NCBI RefSeq assembly: GCF_000154845.1 | Contig: NZ_DS981490.1 | Span: 62,001 to 126,000 of the forward strand | DNA from: Phocaeicola coprocola DSM 17136 | GTDB lineage: Bacteria; Bacteroidota; Bacteroidia; Bacteroidales; Bacteroidaceae | DNA length: 64,000 nt | Reading direction: 5' to 3' | Program-made: the position numbers and the translations under genes | Shown: positions 44,335 to 52,923 of the stretch, in pieces | Layout: each line of letters starts with the position of its first letter | Position numbering within the stretch: position 1 is the first letter of the stretch | Notes under the pieces: model-generated | Databases searched by the model: none | What the model saw: only the letters and a program-made list of their open reading frames with translations | Told to the model about the DNA's origin: nothing

Positions 44335-44653
44335 AAAGCTTCGTTTTTAGGTTTATGTTTTTTGTTATGTATTTTCATAAAATGCAAATCCCGCAAAAGG
44401 AATTTATGTTGCTTAACATGTATTTCGTTTTATTTGTCGTTATCGAACACGAAAGTAGAAATTTTATTTGGAATAACAAAATATTTCGTATATTTGCAGC
44501 GAATATTTAGTAAAATTAATCTCTGAAAAAGAGGAAGAAAACGTTATTCGTAAATATATATTACTATTTTGTCAACTAGTTTTTTCACCTTTATACCTTT
44601 CTTATAAAGAGAGAAGCAAAATTGTAAAAATACGGAACTTAAAATATACAAGT
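44335..44653. promoter_or_regulatory. Divergent uxaC/uxaB control region
   Basis: This 319-bp gap contains the strong promoter of uxaB and the leader of both genes. No clear operator dyad stands out to me, and no regulator gene adjoins. The leader of uxaB is about 150 nt, longer than usual here. Confidence 0.45.
44467..44496 (+). promoter_or_regulatory. Full -33/-7 promoter of uxaB
   Basis: TTTG (44467-44470), 18 bp, then TATATTTG (44489-44496). This is the best match in the window to the Bacteroidetes consensus TTTG-N19-TAnnTTTG. Expected transcription start is around 44503. Confidence 0.7.
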
Positions 44654-46093
44654 ATGAAAGCATTAAACAAAGAAACTGCAAACAAGACAGTTCGTCCAGA
44701 AAGAATCATTCAGTTTGGTGAAGGTAATTTTTTACGTGCATTTGTAGATTGGATAATCTATAATATGGACCAGAAAACAGATTTCAACAGCAGTGTTGTA
44801 GTAGTACAGCCTATCGATAAAGGTATGGTAGACATGCTGAATGCACAAGACTGTTTGTATCACGTAAACTTGCAGGGACTCGACAAAGGTGAAACTGTAA
44901 ACAGCCTGACTATGATCGATGTTATCAGTCGTGCCTTGAACCCTTACACTCAGAACGCTGAATTTATGAAACTGGCAGAACAGCCTGAAATGCGTTTCGT
45001 AATCTCAAATACAACCGAAGCTGGTATCGCTTTCGATCCTTCTTGCAAGCTTGAAGATGCTCCTGCTTCTTCATATCCAGGAAAATTGACTCAGTTGCTG
45101 TATCACCGTTATAAAACATTCAATGGCGATATGTCAAAAGGTTTGATTATTTTCCCTTGTGAGTTGATCTTCCTGAACGGACACAAGCTGAAAGAAACTA
45201 TTTACCAGTACATTGAATTGTGGAACTTGGGTGACGATTTCAAGAACTGGTTTGAAAAGGCTTGTGGTGTATATGCTACATTGGTAGACCGTATCGTACC
45301 GGGATTCCCACGTAAGGAAATTGCCGAAATCAAAGAAAAACTGCAATACGATGATAACTTGGTAGTTCAGGGAGAAATCTTCCATTTGTGGGTTATCGAA
45401 GCTCCGCAGGAAGTTGCTAAGGAATTCCCAGCAGACAAGGCTGGTCTGAATGTATTGTTTGTACCTTCTGAAGCTCCTTACCACGAAAGAAAAGTAACTC
45501 TGTTGAACGGTCCTCACACTGTACTTTCACCGGTTGCTTACCTGTCAGGTGTAAACATTGTTCGCGATGCTTGCCAGCATCCGGTTATCGGCAAATATAT
45601 CAATAAAGTAATGTTTGACGAATTGATGGAAACTTTGAACCTTCCGAAAGAAGAGCTTGAAAAATTTGCTCATGATGTTTTGGAACGCTTCAACAATCCG
45701 TTTGTTGACCATCAGGTTACTTCTATCATGCTGAATTCATTCCCTAAATTCCAGACTCGTGACCTTCCAGGTTTGAAAGTGTACTTGGAACGTAAGGGTG
45801 AACTTCCGAAGGGACTGGTATTGGGTCTTGCAGCTATCATTACTTATTACAAAGGCGGTGTACGTGAAGATGGCGCAGAAATTGTTCCAAACGATGCACA
45901 GGATATTATGGACTTGTTGAAACAGCTTTGGGCTACAGGTGATACTCAGAAAGTAGCTGAAGGAGTTTTGGCTGCCGAATTTATCTGGGGCGAAAACCTG
46001 AACAACATCCCGGGACTGACTGCTGCTGTAAAAGCTGACTTGGACAGCATTCAGGCTAAAGGCATGCTGGAAACAGTAAAATCTATTCTGTAA
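44654..46093 (+). CDS. uxaB: Tagaturonate reductase (altronate oxidoreductase)
   Basis: 479 residues. RIIQFGEGNFLRAFVDWIIY at the start is the NAD-binding signature of the mannitol dehydrogenase family. RFVISNTTEAGI, IFPCELIFLNGHKLKE and RKVTLLNGPHTVLSPVAYLS identify the UxaB branch. It reduces tagaturonate to altronate with NADH. It is divergent from uxaC, has its own promoter, and ends in a terminator at 46117-46158. Confidence 0.95.
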   Translation: MKALNKETANKTVRPERIIQFGEGNFLRAFVDWIIYNMDQKTDFNSSVVVVQPIDKGMVDMLNAQDCLYHVNLQGLDKGETVNSLTMIDVISRALNPYTQNAEFMKLAEQPEMRFVISNTTEAGIAFDPSCKLEDAPASSYPGKLTQLLYHRYKTFNGDMSKGLIIFPCELIFLNGHKLKETIYQYIELWNLGDDFKNWFEKACGVYATLVDRIVPGFPRKEIAEIKEKLQYDDNLVVQGEIFHLWVIEAPQEVAKEFPADKAGLNVLFVPSEAPYHERKVTLLNGPHTVLSPVAYLSGVNIVRDACQHPVIGKYINKVMFDELMETLNLPKEELEKFAHDVLERFNNPFVDHQVTSIMLNSFPKFQTRDLPGLKVYLERKGELPKGLVLGLAAIITYYKGGVREDGAEIVPNDAQDIMDLLKQLWATGDTQKVAEGVLAAEFIWGENLNNIPGLTAAVKADLDSIQAKGMLETVKSIL

Positions 46094-46116
46094 TTAATTG
46101 TTAGAAATTCCATAAG

Positions 46117-46158
46117 AGGAGGAAAAATATCCGCTCATGCAACGGATATTCTCCTCCT
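46117..46158 (+). terminator. Terminator downstream of uxaB
   Basis: AGGAGGA and ATATCCG (46117-46133) pair with CGGATAT and TCCTCCT (46143-46158) with a small internal loop, followed by TTCTTGTTTTTT. Confidence 0.8.
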
Positions 46159-46378
46159 TTCTTGTTTTTTATAAAGAGCTTTCTCTTTCCCTTACTTCTG
46201 CCATAATTCACTTTATATTCTCTTCAGAATAATAAGACTTGTCGAGCAACTATTCAATACTTGCAGTCGCTCAAAAAAACATGCTGAAGAAAAAATTTTT
46301 TTCGTACGAATTTTTAAAAAACATCGAGAATAATTTCCTAAAAGATGCTGAAGTTTTTTACTGAAGAATTTGAATGTA

Positions 46379-47302
46379 CTATTCAAACTCCAAATACCTT
46401 TCTCTAAACCTCTCATAAACTTGAGCATAATACTCTGGCAGACATTGTATCATCGTATCCACAAAGTCCTCAAGAGTTACTGCACTTAACTTGTAAGCAT
46501 ACTCTGGCTTCAGATACTCTGTAACTGATCTGATCTCCTTTTCTGTTGACGGATGCTCCTTCGGAGAAAGTACCACAGAATATGAGTCCTTCAAGTTTTC
46601 GACTTCTCTGTACCGCTCTGTAAGTAAAAGATTTCTGTAGATCTGTGTTAATTTTATTTTATTTGCTATCAATAGCCCTTCAAATTCCGCACAGAACAGT
46701 CCGGTATCAATAAGCATTTGTTTTTGTTCTTCGCAATTATGTGCTTCATTTAATCCGAGTATATCTGTATATTTCGTTTCAATAGCGATTATATGTTTCT
46801 CGCCATTGTTATCTTGAAATTGGATATAGGCATCCATGGCCGACTTATCTTTTGCGTATTTCTCAATTGGTGTCGGTATAAATTCCAATCCGATTTTTGT
46901 TACTACAAATACTGGGATATTTTTAAAGATAGATCTTATAGTAAGTGTCACCTTTTCAGGGTTTTCTTCTAAAAGTAACATCAGAGGATGAAATAGGTTG
47001 AATGCCATTGGCATACTCGAAAGCAGATTGTTGAATAATCGAAATTCATCTATCGTTTCATTATCCTTTCGATTTTTAACCCTTTTCTTAGCATACTCAA
47101 AAGTTTCTTTCATCAGAAAATTCTTTCCAGAAATTTCACCACCACTAATCATATTACCATATTTTCGTTTGGAAGTTTTTGTCGGTCCAACACCCTCCTC
47201 TTCTCCTATTTTCACTCGGTACATCGACTGAAGCAATCTAGCTTTTTTAGTAAAAGCGTTATCGCTTTTACATTGATTTCCCAAATTTAAAATACTTTCC
47301 AT
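46379..47302 (-). CDS. PD-(D/E)XK nuclease-like protein, PGN_0703 type
   Basis: 307 residues. The core DKSAMDAYIQF...HIIAIETKYTDIL (about 154-185) gives the D...ExK catalytic pattern; the helix after it and LLTERYREVENLKDSYSVVLSP fit PGN_0703-like putative restriction endonucleases of Bacteroidetes. No methyltransferase or second subunit is adjacent, so an orphan nuclease or repair role is as likely as restriction. It is AT-rich compared with uxaB and the GH2 gene around it, which hints at acquisition. It starts 28 bp downstream of the GH2 stop on the same strand. Confidence 0.7.
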   Translation of the reverse strand: MESILNLGNQCKSDNAFTKKARLLQSMYRVKIGEEEGVGPTKTSKRKYGNMISGGEISGKNFLMKETFEYAKKRVKNRKDNETIDEFRLFNNLLSSMPMAFNLFHPLMLLLEENPEKVTLTIRSIFKNIPVFVVTKIGLEFIPTPIEKYAKDKSAMDAYIQFQDNNGEKHIIAIETKYTDILGLNEAHNCEEQKQMLIDTGLFCAEFEGLLIANKIKLTQIYRNLLLTERYREVENLKDSYSVVLSPKEHPSTEKEIRSVTEYLKPEYAYKLSAVTLEDFVDTMIQCLPEYYAQVYERFRERYLEFE

Positions 47303-47330
47303 ATGATGATATTATTTTATGCAAATAAGC

Positions 47331-49766
47331 TTATTTTACCGGAATGCGGATAGTTCCAGTTTTTATTCCCTTGGCAGTAGCCTGAAGTTCTATCTCACCA
47401 GTTTTTTCTCCCGACTGGACTATAACAGTGAGCATACCTCCGAACGCATGCATTTCCGGCTTGTGAAATAAATCCAGACAAGTAGGATCTCCGTTTGCAG
47501 AAGCACGGTACTTACCTGCCCCTTTTACTTTGAAACTTACCAGACGTCCGTCATTCGGGCACAAGTTGCCGTCCTTATCAACAATGCGGAGTGTAACATA
47601 TGCCAGATCCTTTCCGTCTGCCTGAAGAGAGCTGCGATCTGTAACAAGTTCTATATGATGCGGCTTGCCTGCAGTACGAACAGTCTTTTCTGCAACAGGA
47701 TTCCCCTGTTCGTCGTATGCCACTACTCTCACCTCGCCCGGCTGATAAACTGCGTCATGCCACATCAGACGATAACGGTTTTCTACTGTTCCGTTCTTGT
47801 GTTTAGTCTGACGTCCATAGCTTTTTCCGTTGATAAACAATTCTGCCGAAGGATAGTTCGTATAAACAAAAACTGGAGTCTTTTCACCTTCACGTCCTTC
47901 CCAATTCCAGTGCGGCAGGATATGCAGTGTTTCTGCTTCTTTATTCCATACACTTCGGTACAGATAATAACGGTCTTTGGGGATAGATGCCAGGTCGATG
48001 ATACCGAACATCGAACTATGATTCGGCCATGCATTGGTGTCATACGGGCTCGGCTCGCCCAGATAGTCGAATCCAGTCCACACAAACTGTCCGATTGTCC
48101 ATTCATGATCTTCGGCACGCGCAAAATCAATATCAGGAATGTTAGACCAGTTGCAATATTCCAGATCATATGAAGAAGACTGATGATCATCATACATAGC
48201 TCCGGCCTTACGTTCCACCGGGAACTTATATACTCCACGAGAGCTGACAGTAGACGATGTCTCCGAACCTAAAATGATGTTTTGTGGCAAACGTTCGTAA
48301 GCTTCATCATATAGGTGAGCACGATAATTCAGCCCCGGAATATCAAGCATTGCAGCAAATCCGTTTGCCAGTACACTTTTCACTTGATCCATACCACAGG
48401 TTACCGGACGTGTAGGGTCTTCCCGATGACAGATATCCTGTAAGAACTTTGCTACTTTATATCCTTCCGGACTCCATTGGGTAGGAACCTCGTTGCCGAT
48501 ACTCCACATTACCACACATGGATTGTTCCGATACTGTCGAAGCATGTTTACCATATCCTTTTCCGCCCATTCATTAAAGAAGCGATGGTATCCGTTGTCA
48601 CACTTGGCGATATCCCATTCGTCGAACGGCTCAAGCATCATCATGAATCCCATTTCGTCGCAAAGTTCAACTAGTTCGGGAGCAGGCATATTATGCGATG
48701 TACGGATGGCATCACATCCCATTTCTTTGAGTAATGTCAACTGATGGCGGAGCGCTGCAACGTTAATTGCTGCTCCCAAAGGTCCCAGGTCATGATGATT
48801 GCATACTCCCTGAAATTTACGTCGCTTTCCGTTCAGGTAAAAACCTTTGTCGGCTATATATTCAATTGTACGAATACCGAAACGTGTGGAATAAGTATCG
48901 AGAAGCGTATCACCTGAATAGATTTTTGATACGGCCTTATATAGGACTGGAGTTTCGGGTGACCAGAGCTTAGGTCGTTCTACGATAAAATTCTGAGTAA
49001 AAGGTTGGCCGTGATTGATGACTCCTTTGTTCGTTTTGGTTGAAACCGCCTGTCCGTCAGCATCTATAATGTCCGTTACCACAGTCAGCTCTGTTTTTTC
49101 CGCATTTAAAATCGTTGTACGAAGACAAACAGAAGCATATTCGTCCTTCACGTACGGAGTAGTAATCTGAGTTCCCCATACCGGAACATGGATTTTTTCT
49201 GTAGTTACTACATGTACGTTTCGATAAAGTCCCGCTCCCGGATACCAACGTGATGATTGTGGACGATTTTCCAATCGTACGGCAAGTGTGCTATTTTTAC
49301 CATCTTCATTTACTAGAGAGGTAACGTCACAATAGAAAGAGTTATAGCCACAGGGCCAGAAACAGGCTTCTTTTCCGTTGACAAACACACGAGCCTCGCT
49401 CATTGCTCCGTCAAAGATCAGGGTTGTCTGTTTTCCTGGAGTAGAATGAAATGTTGTACGATACCATCCTATGCCTACGTATGGCAAACCACCCGTACGT
49501 CCGGTTTTTAAGCTAGCCTGAGTTTCAAAATTCTGTGTGACAGCTACATTTTGTAAGTCGTTGTTCTTATCGAAAGGTCCGAAAATAGCCCAGTCATGTG
49601 GAATGTCTACAGTTTCCCATTTAGCATCATTGAATGCTGGCATTTCAGCATTGCTAACCTCTCCTTTGGTAAATTTCCATCCTTTTTCCAGCAGATATTC
49701 GCTTCGCTGTGCATGGAGATTTAGAACCAGACAAAATCCCATGGTCATGAGATAAAATGTCTTCAT
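47331..49766 (-). CDS. Secreted GH2 beta-galactosidase-type glycosidase
   Basis: 811 residues from MKTFYLMTMGFCLVLNLHAQ, a clean signal peptide; ATG at 49778 adds four residues. An N-terminal sugar-binding sandwich (about 30-180) precedes an immunoglobulin-like domain and the TIM barrel. The acid/base Glu lies in MWSIGNEVPT (about 420-430) and the nucleophile in ILGSETSST (about 502-510). A C-terminal Ig/Big-like domain follows (VRTAGKPHHIELVTDRSSLQ). Lack of a PUL pair (SusC/SusD) nearby leaves the glycan open; beta-galactoside is the family default. Probably periplasmic. Confidence 0.9.
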   Translation of the reverse strand: MKTFYLMTMGFCLVLNLHAQRSEYLLEKGWKFTKGEVSNAEMPAFNDAKWETVDIPHDWAIFGPFDKNNDLQNVAVTQNFETQASLKTGRTGGLPYVGIGWYRTTFHSTPGKQTTLIFDGAMSEARVFVNGKEACFWPCGYNSFYCDVTSLVNEDGKNSTLAVRLENRPQSSRWYPGAGLYRNVHVVTTEKIHVPVWGTQITTPYVKDEYASVCLRTTILNAEKTELTVVTDIIDADGQAVSTKTNKGVINHGQPFTQNFIVERPKLWSPETPVLYKAVSKIYSGDTLLDTYSTRFGIRTIEYIADKGFYLNGKRRKFQGVCNHHDLGPLGAAINVAALRHQLTLLKEMGCDAIRTSHNMPAPELVELCDEMGFMMMLEPFDEWDIAKCDNGYHRFFNEWAEKDMVNMLRQYRNNPCVVMWSIGNEVPTQWSPEGYKVAKFLQDICHREDPTRPVTCGMDQVKSVLANGFAAMLDIPGLNYRAHLYDEAYERLPQNIILGSETSSTVSSRGVYKFPVERKAGAMYDDHQSSSYDLEYCNWSNIPDIDFARAEDHEWTIGQFVWTGFDYLGEPSPYDTNAWPNHSSMFGIIDLASIPKDRYYLYRSVWNKEAETLHILPHWNWEGREGEKTPVFVYTNYPSAELFINGKSYGRQTKHKNGTVENRYRLMWHDAVYQPGEVRVVAYDEQGNPVAEKTVRTAGKPHHIELVTDRSSLQADGKDLAYVTLRIVDKDGNLCPNDGRLVSFKVKGAGKYRASANGDPTCLDLFHKPEMHAFGGMLTVIVQSGEKTGEIELQATAKGIKTGTIRIPVK

Positions 49767-49896
49767 GTGTGTTTCCATTAATATTGTAATGTTAATATTT
49801 TTTTGTATCAAAACCCTTATTTATCTAATGGAGGTCAAGTATTTCAGAATACTTATATCTTCCTATCTTTTCCGCCATCAGATTATAAGGATTTAA

Positions 49897-49904
49897 CAAA
49901 GATA
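49897..49904 (-). promoter_or_regulatory. Possible -7 box of the GH2 gene
   Basis: CAAAGATA reads TATCTTTG on the minus strand, about 130 bp before the start. A 7-bp hairpin AAGTATT-TCAG-AATACTT (49837-49854) would lie in the leader. Confidence 0.35.
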
Positions 49905-49979
49905 CAATTTCTTGACAGAAGACAAAGTATCGTTTATAGAATATTGTCACAAAAGTTTTACCTCATAGAAATAGAATAC

Positions 49980-50801
49980 TCATTTCTGGCCATAAAAATA
50001 AGCAGCTGTGGCTCCTCCATCTACCAAAAAATCAGCTCCGGTAATAAAGGCTCCCCGATTACTCATCAACAATTCGGCAACATTTGCCACTTCGTCTGCT
50101 GTTCCCGGACGATGTGCCGGACATTGGGCAAACATCTTCTTATAAAATTCTCCACGTACACCGTTGAACTCATCAAGAGCCAATGGGGTAACAATGATGC
50201 CCGGAGAAATAGAATTAATGCGCGCTCCTCTTCTACCCCATTTTACGGCTTCCGACATAACACGTTTTACATTACAACGTTTAGCCAACTGGTATGCATG
50301 GAGTGTATCATTGATATGTTGTGGTTGCAAAACTTCGAGATCCAATAGTCTTTCAGTTGGCGTACAAGCCAGCAGCTCATCAGTTTCCGCACCAAGTGCT
50401 GGCAGACGATGTCCGGATTGACTGGAAATTGTAACGCCTGTACCTCCCCGCATGGTGACTTTTCCGACCTCTTCCAACAATACAGCCGTGCCATACAGGT
50501 CGACTTTCAGAATAGTTTCTATTGATGCTTGTGAAGGAGAAACTCCCGCAGCATTGACCAGCATGGCTATTTCTCCATATTGCTGTGCCGTGTCAATCAG
50601 ATGTAGAATAGACTCGCGGGATGATAAGTCCATCTCCACCGGAAGCACATCAAATCCGGCACGGTTCATCGTATCGGCCACGGACTGTGCATTCTCCATT
50701 CGTTTGTCACCGACTACAATCTTCATTCCATATCCCATCCGTCGGGCTATCGCCATACCGATTTGTCCGGCACCTGTAAGTATCATTACTTCTTTTTCCA
50801 T
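49980..50801 (-). CDS. Short-chain dehydrogenase/reductase
   Basis: 273 residues. VMILTGAGQIGMAIARRMG has the Rossmann TGxxxxG motif, VNAAGVSPS the NAAG motif, ISSQSGH the catalytic serine, and AYQLAKRCN the YxxxK pair; PGIIVTPLAL and FLVDGGAT close the family pattern. All catalytic positions are present. The substrate is unknown. It is divergent from an AraC regulator gene, a likely regulator, and lies 213 bp upstream of the GH2 gene. Confidence 0.9.
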   Translation of the reverse strand: MEKEVMILTGAGQIGMAIARRMGYGMKIVVGDKRMENAQSVADTMNRAGFDVLPVEMDLSSRESILHLIDTAQQYGEIAMLVNAAGVSPSQASIETILKVDLYGTAVLLEEVGKVTMRGGTGVTISSQSGHRLPALGAETDELLACTPTERLLDLEVLQPQHINDTLHAYQLAKRCNVKRVMSEAVKWGRRGARINSISPGIIVTPLALDEFNGVRGEFYKKMFAQCPAHRPGTADEVANVAELLMSNRGAFITGADFLVDGGATAAYFYGQK

Positions 50802-50829
50802 ATCGCATATATTATATTGATTCCTATTG

Positions 50830-50837
50830 CAAAATTA
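50830..50837 (-). promoter_or_regulatory. -7 box of the SDR gene
   Basis: CAAAATTA reads TAATTTTG on the minus strand, 28 bp before the ATG. Confidence 0.45.
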
Positions 50838-51000
50838 TCCTTTACTATTTTACTGATAGTTATACAAAACACAGAATAATTTCACAGATGGTGTAATTTG
50901 TCAGTATTGCAGATTATTGTCAATGATATAAAACACAGATTTACTGCATAGAAACACTGCTTTTCTTTTGTTATATAACGATGGAGTAAGAATCCTTTCT

Positions 51001-51008
51001 TATATTTG
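51001..51008 (+). promoter_or_regulatory. -7 box of the AraC gene
   Basis: TATATTTG, 18 bp before the AraC ATG, divergent from the SDR promoter. Confidence 0.45.
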
Positions 51009-51026
51009 TAATATAAATATCTCCCG

Positions 51027-51932
51027 ATGAAAACAGAATTATTAAATTTCGATACCATAACTGAATATGATGATATGCTTGGTGTAGAAACCTTGCATCC
51101 ACTAGTAAGTGTGATAAATCTTTCAAAAGCGAAACCGATGCGGCATATGCGACATACTTTCGGTTTTTATGTGGTTTTTCTGAAAGACGAGAAGAACTGT
51201 GATTTGATTTATGGCCGACAACGGTATGATTATCAGAAAGGATCGGTTGTCTGTCTTGCACCGGGACAAGTCATTGGAATAGAAGATACAGGTGAAATCT
51301 TCCAGCCTCAAGGTTATGCATTGTGTTTTCATCCTGATCTGATTCGCGGAACCAACCTTGGACGTGCCATGAGTGAATATACATTTTTTTCTTATGAAGT
51401 GAACGAAGCCTTGCATCTCTCGGAACAAGAGCGTCATACATTTATAGATTGTCTGATAAAGATTCAGGAGGAATTACAACATTCTATCGATCGGATGAGC
51501 AAACGGCTGATTGCTAATCATATTGAATTATTGCTAAACTATTGCCTGCGCTTTTACGAACGACAGTTTATCACCCGACAGGATGCTCACCGCGATATTC
51601 TGACACGTTTTGAAAACCTCCTCGACCAGTATTTTGCAGGTGACAATGCCATGCAAAAAGGATTGCCTACAGTAAAATATTGTGCAAGCGAGCTTTGTCT
51701 TTCGACGAATTATTTTGGTGATCTTATTAAAAAAGAAACAGGAAAAACTGCATTAGAGTATATACAAGATAAAATTGTCGGCATAGCAAAGGTACAATTG
51801 CTCATTCCAGCTCATTCAATCAGCCAGGTTGCATACCAACTTGGTTTTCAATATCCTCAGCATTTTACCCGAGTATTTAAAAAAGCTACGGGAATGACAC
51901 CGAACGAATATCGGAATATAATAGGTGGATGA
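51027..51932 (+). CDS. AraC-family transcriptional regulator
   Basis: 301 residues. An N-terminal cupin-like sensor (about 20-110, YDYQKGSVVCLAPGQVIGIED) is followed by the double HTH of AraC proteins (about 200-300): LPTVKYCASELCLSTNYFGD and SISQVAYQLGFQYPQHFTRV, then KKATGMTPNEYR. Unlike the AraC pseudogene at 13484 it is intact. Divergence from the SDR gene suggests that gene, and perhaps GH2 beyond it, as targets. The effector is unknown. Confidence 0.93.
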   Translation: MKTELLNFDTITEYDDMLGVETLHPLVSVINLSKAKPMRHMRHTFGFYVVFLKDEKNCDLIYGRQRYDYQKGSVVCLAPGQVIGIEDTGEIFQPQGYALCFHPDLIRGTNLGRAMSEYTFFSYEVNEALHLSEQERHTFIDCLIKIQEELQHSIDRMSKRLIANHIELLLNYCLRFYERQFITRQDAHRDILTRFENLLDQYFAGDNAMQKGLPTVKYCASELCLSTNYFGDLIKKETGKTALEYIQDKIVGIAKVQLLIPAHSISQVAYQLGFQYPQHFTRVFKKATGMTPNEYRNIIGG

Positions 51933-51956
51933 TTCTCGTTTTAGCATAAAATTTGT

Positions 51957-51964
51957 TACATTTG
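51957..51964 (+). promoter_or_regulatory. -7 box of the membrane-anchored regulator gene
   Basis: TACATTTG, 21 bp before the ATG at 51986. It overlaps TTTGTCAG, close to the AAATGTCAG repeats found downstream of the gene, so autoregulation is possible. Confidence 0.45.
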
Positions 51965-51985
51965 TCAGAAATAAAATCTGATTTT

Positions 51986-52825
51986 ATGAACAGCAAACTA
52001 CTATCTGTTGCCGTATTTCTGACACTTATGCTGACTTCTTTGCTGGCTGGCCGTCACAATTATTGTAAGGCCAGGAATGAAATAACAGCCGATTTGAATC
52101 AGGCTTTGGCACAAACCCTCAAAGAGAGAAAAGATTATATCATTACCCAAGATACAATCAGGGTGTACAAGCAACTTCGCAAGACTTCAGGAGGACAGGT
52201 ACTGATTGCTGTTTCCGATGAATGGTTTTGCCGTTACCTGAAAGATAAACGTCTTCAGCAGGCGGCATTTATTACATTCGATGTGGTTGATAGCGATTTT
52301 CAGGATAATTCTTTGGATGAACAAGCTGTCTGTAGTGACACGCTGATAGTAAAGGATAAACATGCAGGAGAAACACTTGCCTTAAAAGGATATGCCCGCT
52401 TGTCGGTTGCCAGTATATTGAGTATGTCGGATCAGCGCATTCCGGCTGCCTGCATGATTTCGGCTTTCCTTTGGGCGATGCTGTCGTGGCTCTATTTGAG
52501 AAAGAAGCAAGAAGGTTCGGAAGCTGTCACCGGTTTTGGAGGACTGGTTTATTCGGAAGTGGACCAGCGGTTTTATACGGCGGCACACACTCCTATCCGC
52601 TTTACTCCAATGCAACAGCAGCTCATGTTGTTATTCTGGAATGCTCCGTCACATTCACTGACTAAAGAGGACATTTGCGCAGCACTCTGGCCCAAGAAAG
52701 AGGATGCCAATGATACACTTTATACGCTTATCCGCAGGCTGAAGCCGATTGTAGAGGAACATACTAATCTGAAAATCGTAGCAGACAGAGGTCGGAACTA
52801 TTCACTGGAAATCAATAAGATATAA
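51986..52825 (+). CDS. Membrane-anchored winged-helix regulator (ToxR-like topology)
   Basis: 279 residues from MNSKLLSVAVFLTLMLTSLL; an upstream in-frame start crosses the -7 box. TM1 is about 4-22, a periplasmic region spans 23-151, TM2 is about 152-171, and a cytoplasmic OmpR/PhoB-type winged helix spans 205-278 (TPMQQQLMLLFWNAPSHSLT, KEDICAALWPKKEDANDTLY, IVADRGRNYSL). This would couple an envelope signal to DNA binding without a phosphorelay. The OMP receptor gene follows; AAATGTCAG direct repeats with 11-bp spacing lie between them. Confidence 0.85.
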   Translation: MNSKLLSVAVFLTLMLTSLLAGRHNYCKARNEITADLNQALAQTLKERKDYIITQDTIRVYKQLRKTSGGQVLIAVSDEWFCRYLKDKRLQQAAFITFDVVDSDFQDNSLDEQAVCSDTLIVKDKHAGETLALKGYARLSVASILSMSDQRIPAACMISAFLWAMLSWLYLRKKQEGSEAVTGFGGLVYSEVDQRFYTAAHTPIRFTPMQQQLMLLFWNAPSHSLTKEDICAALWPKKEDANDTLYTLIRRLKPIVEEHTNLKIVADRGRNYSLEINKI

Positions 52826-52827
52826 AA

Positions 52828-52874
52828 CTGACACTGAAATGTCAGACAAATGTCAGTGTTTGTTCTGGCTGTCA
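52828..52874 (+). promoter_or_regulatory. AAATGTCAG direct repeats upstream of the barrel receptor
   Basis: AAATGTCAG occurs at 52837-52845 and 52848-52856, 11 bp apart, one helical turn, as for tandem OmpR/PhoB-type half-sites. CTGACA-N6-TGTCAG (52828-52845) and ACACTGA...TCAGTGT (52831-52859) are overlapping dyads, and a further TGTCA lies at 52870. It lies directly after the regulator gene and before the -7 box of the receptor gene, so an operator is plausible; a hairpin terminator is the alternative. Confidence 0.6.
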
Positions 52875-52889
52875 TTTATCTCTACCCTC

Positions 52890-52897
52890 TACATTTG
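52890..52897 (+). promoter_or_regulatory. -7 box of the barrel receptor gene
   Basis: TACATTTG, 26 bp before the ATG at 52924. Confidence 0.5.
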
Positions 52898-52923
52898 TTT
52901 CCGAAACATCAAAACAGAAACAA

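Noticed and set aside
46213..46428. Small minus-strand gene downstream of the PD-(D/E)XK gene
   Set aside because: It overlaps the 3' end of that gene in another frame, has no promoter of its own and no recognisable feature.
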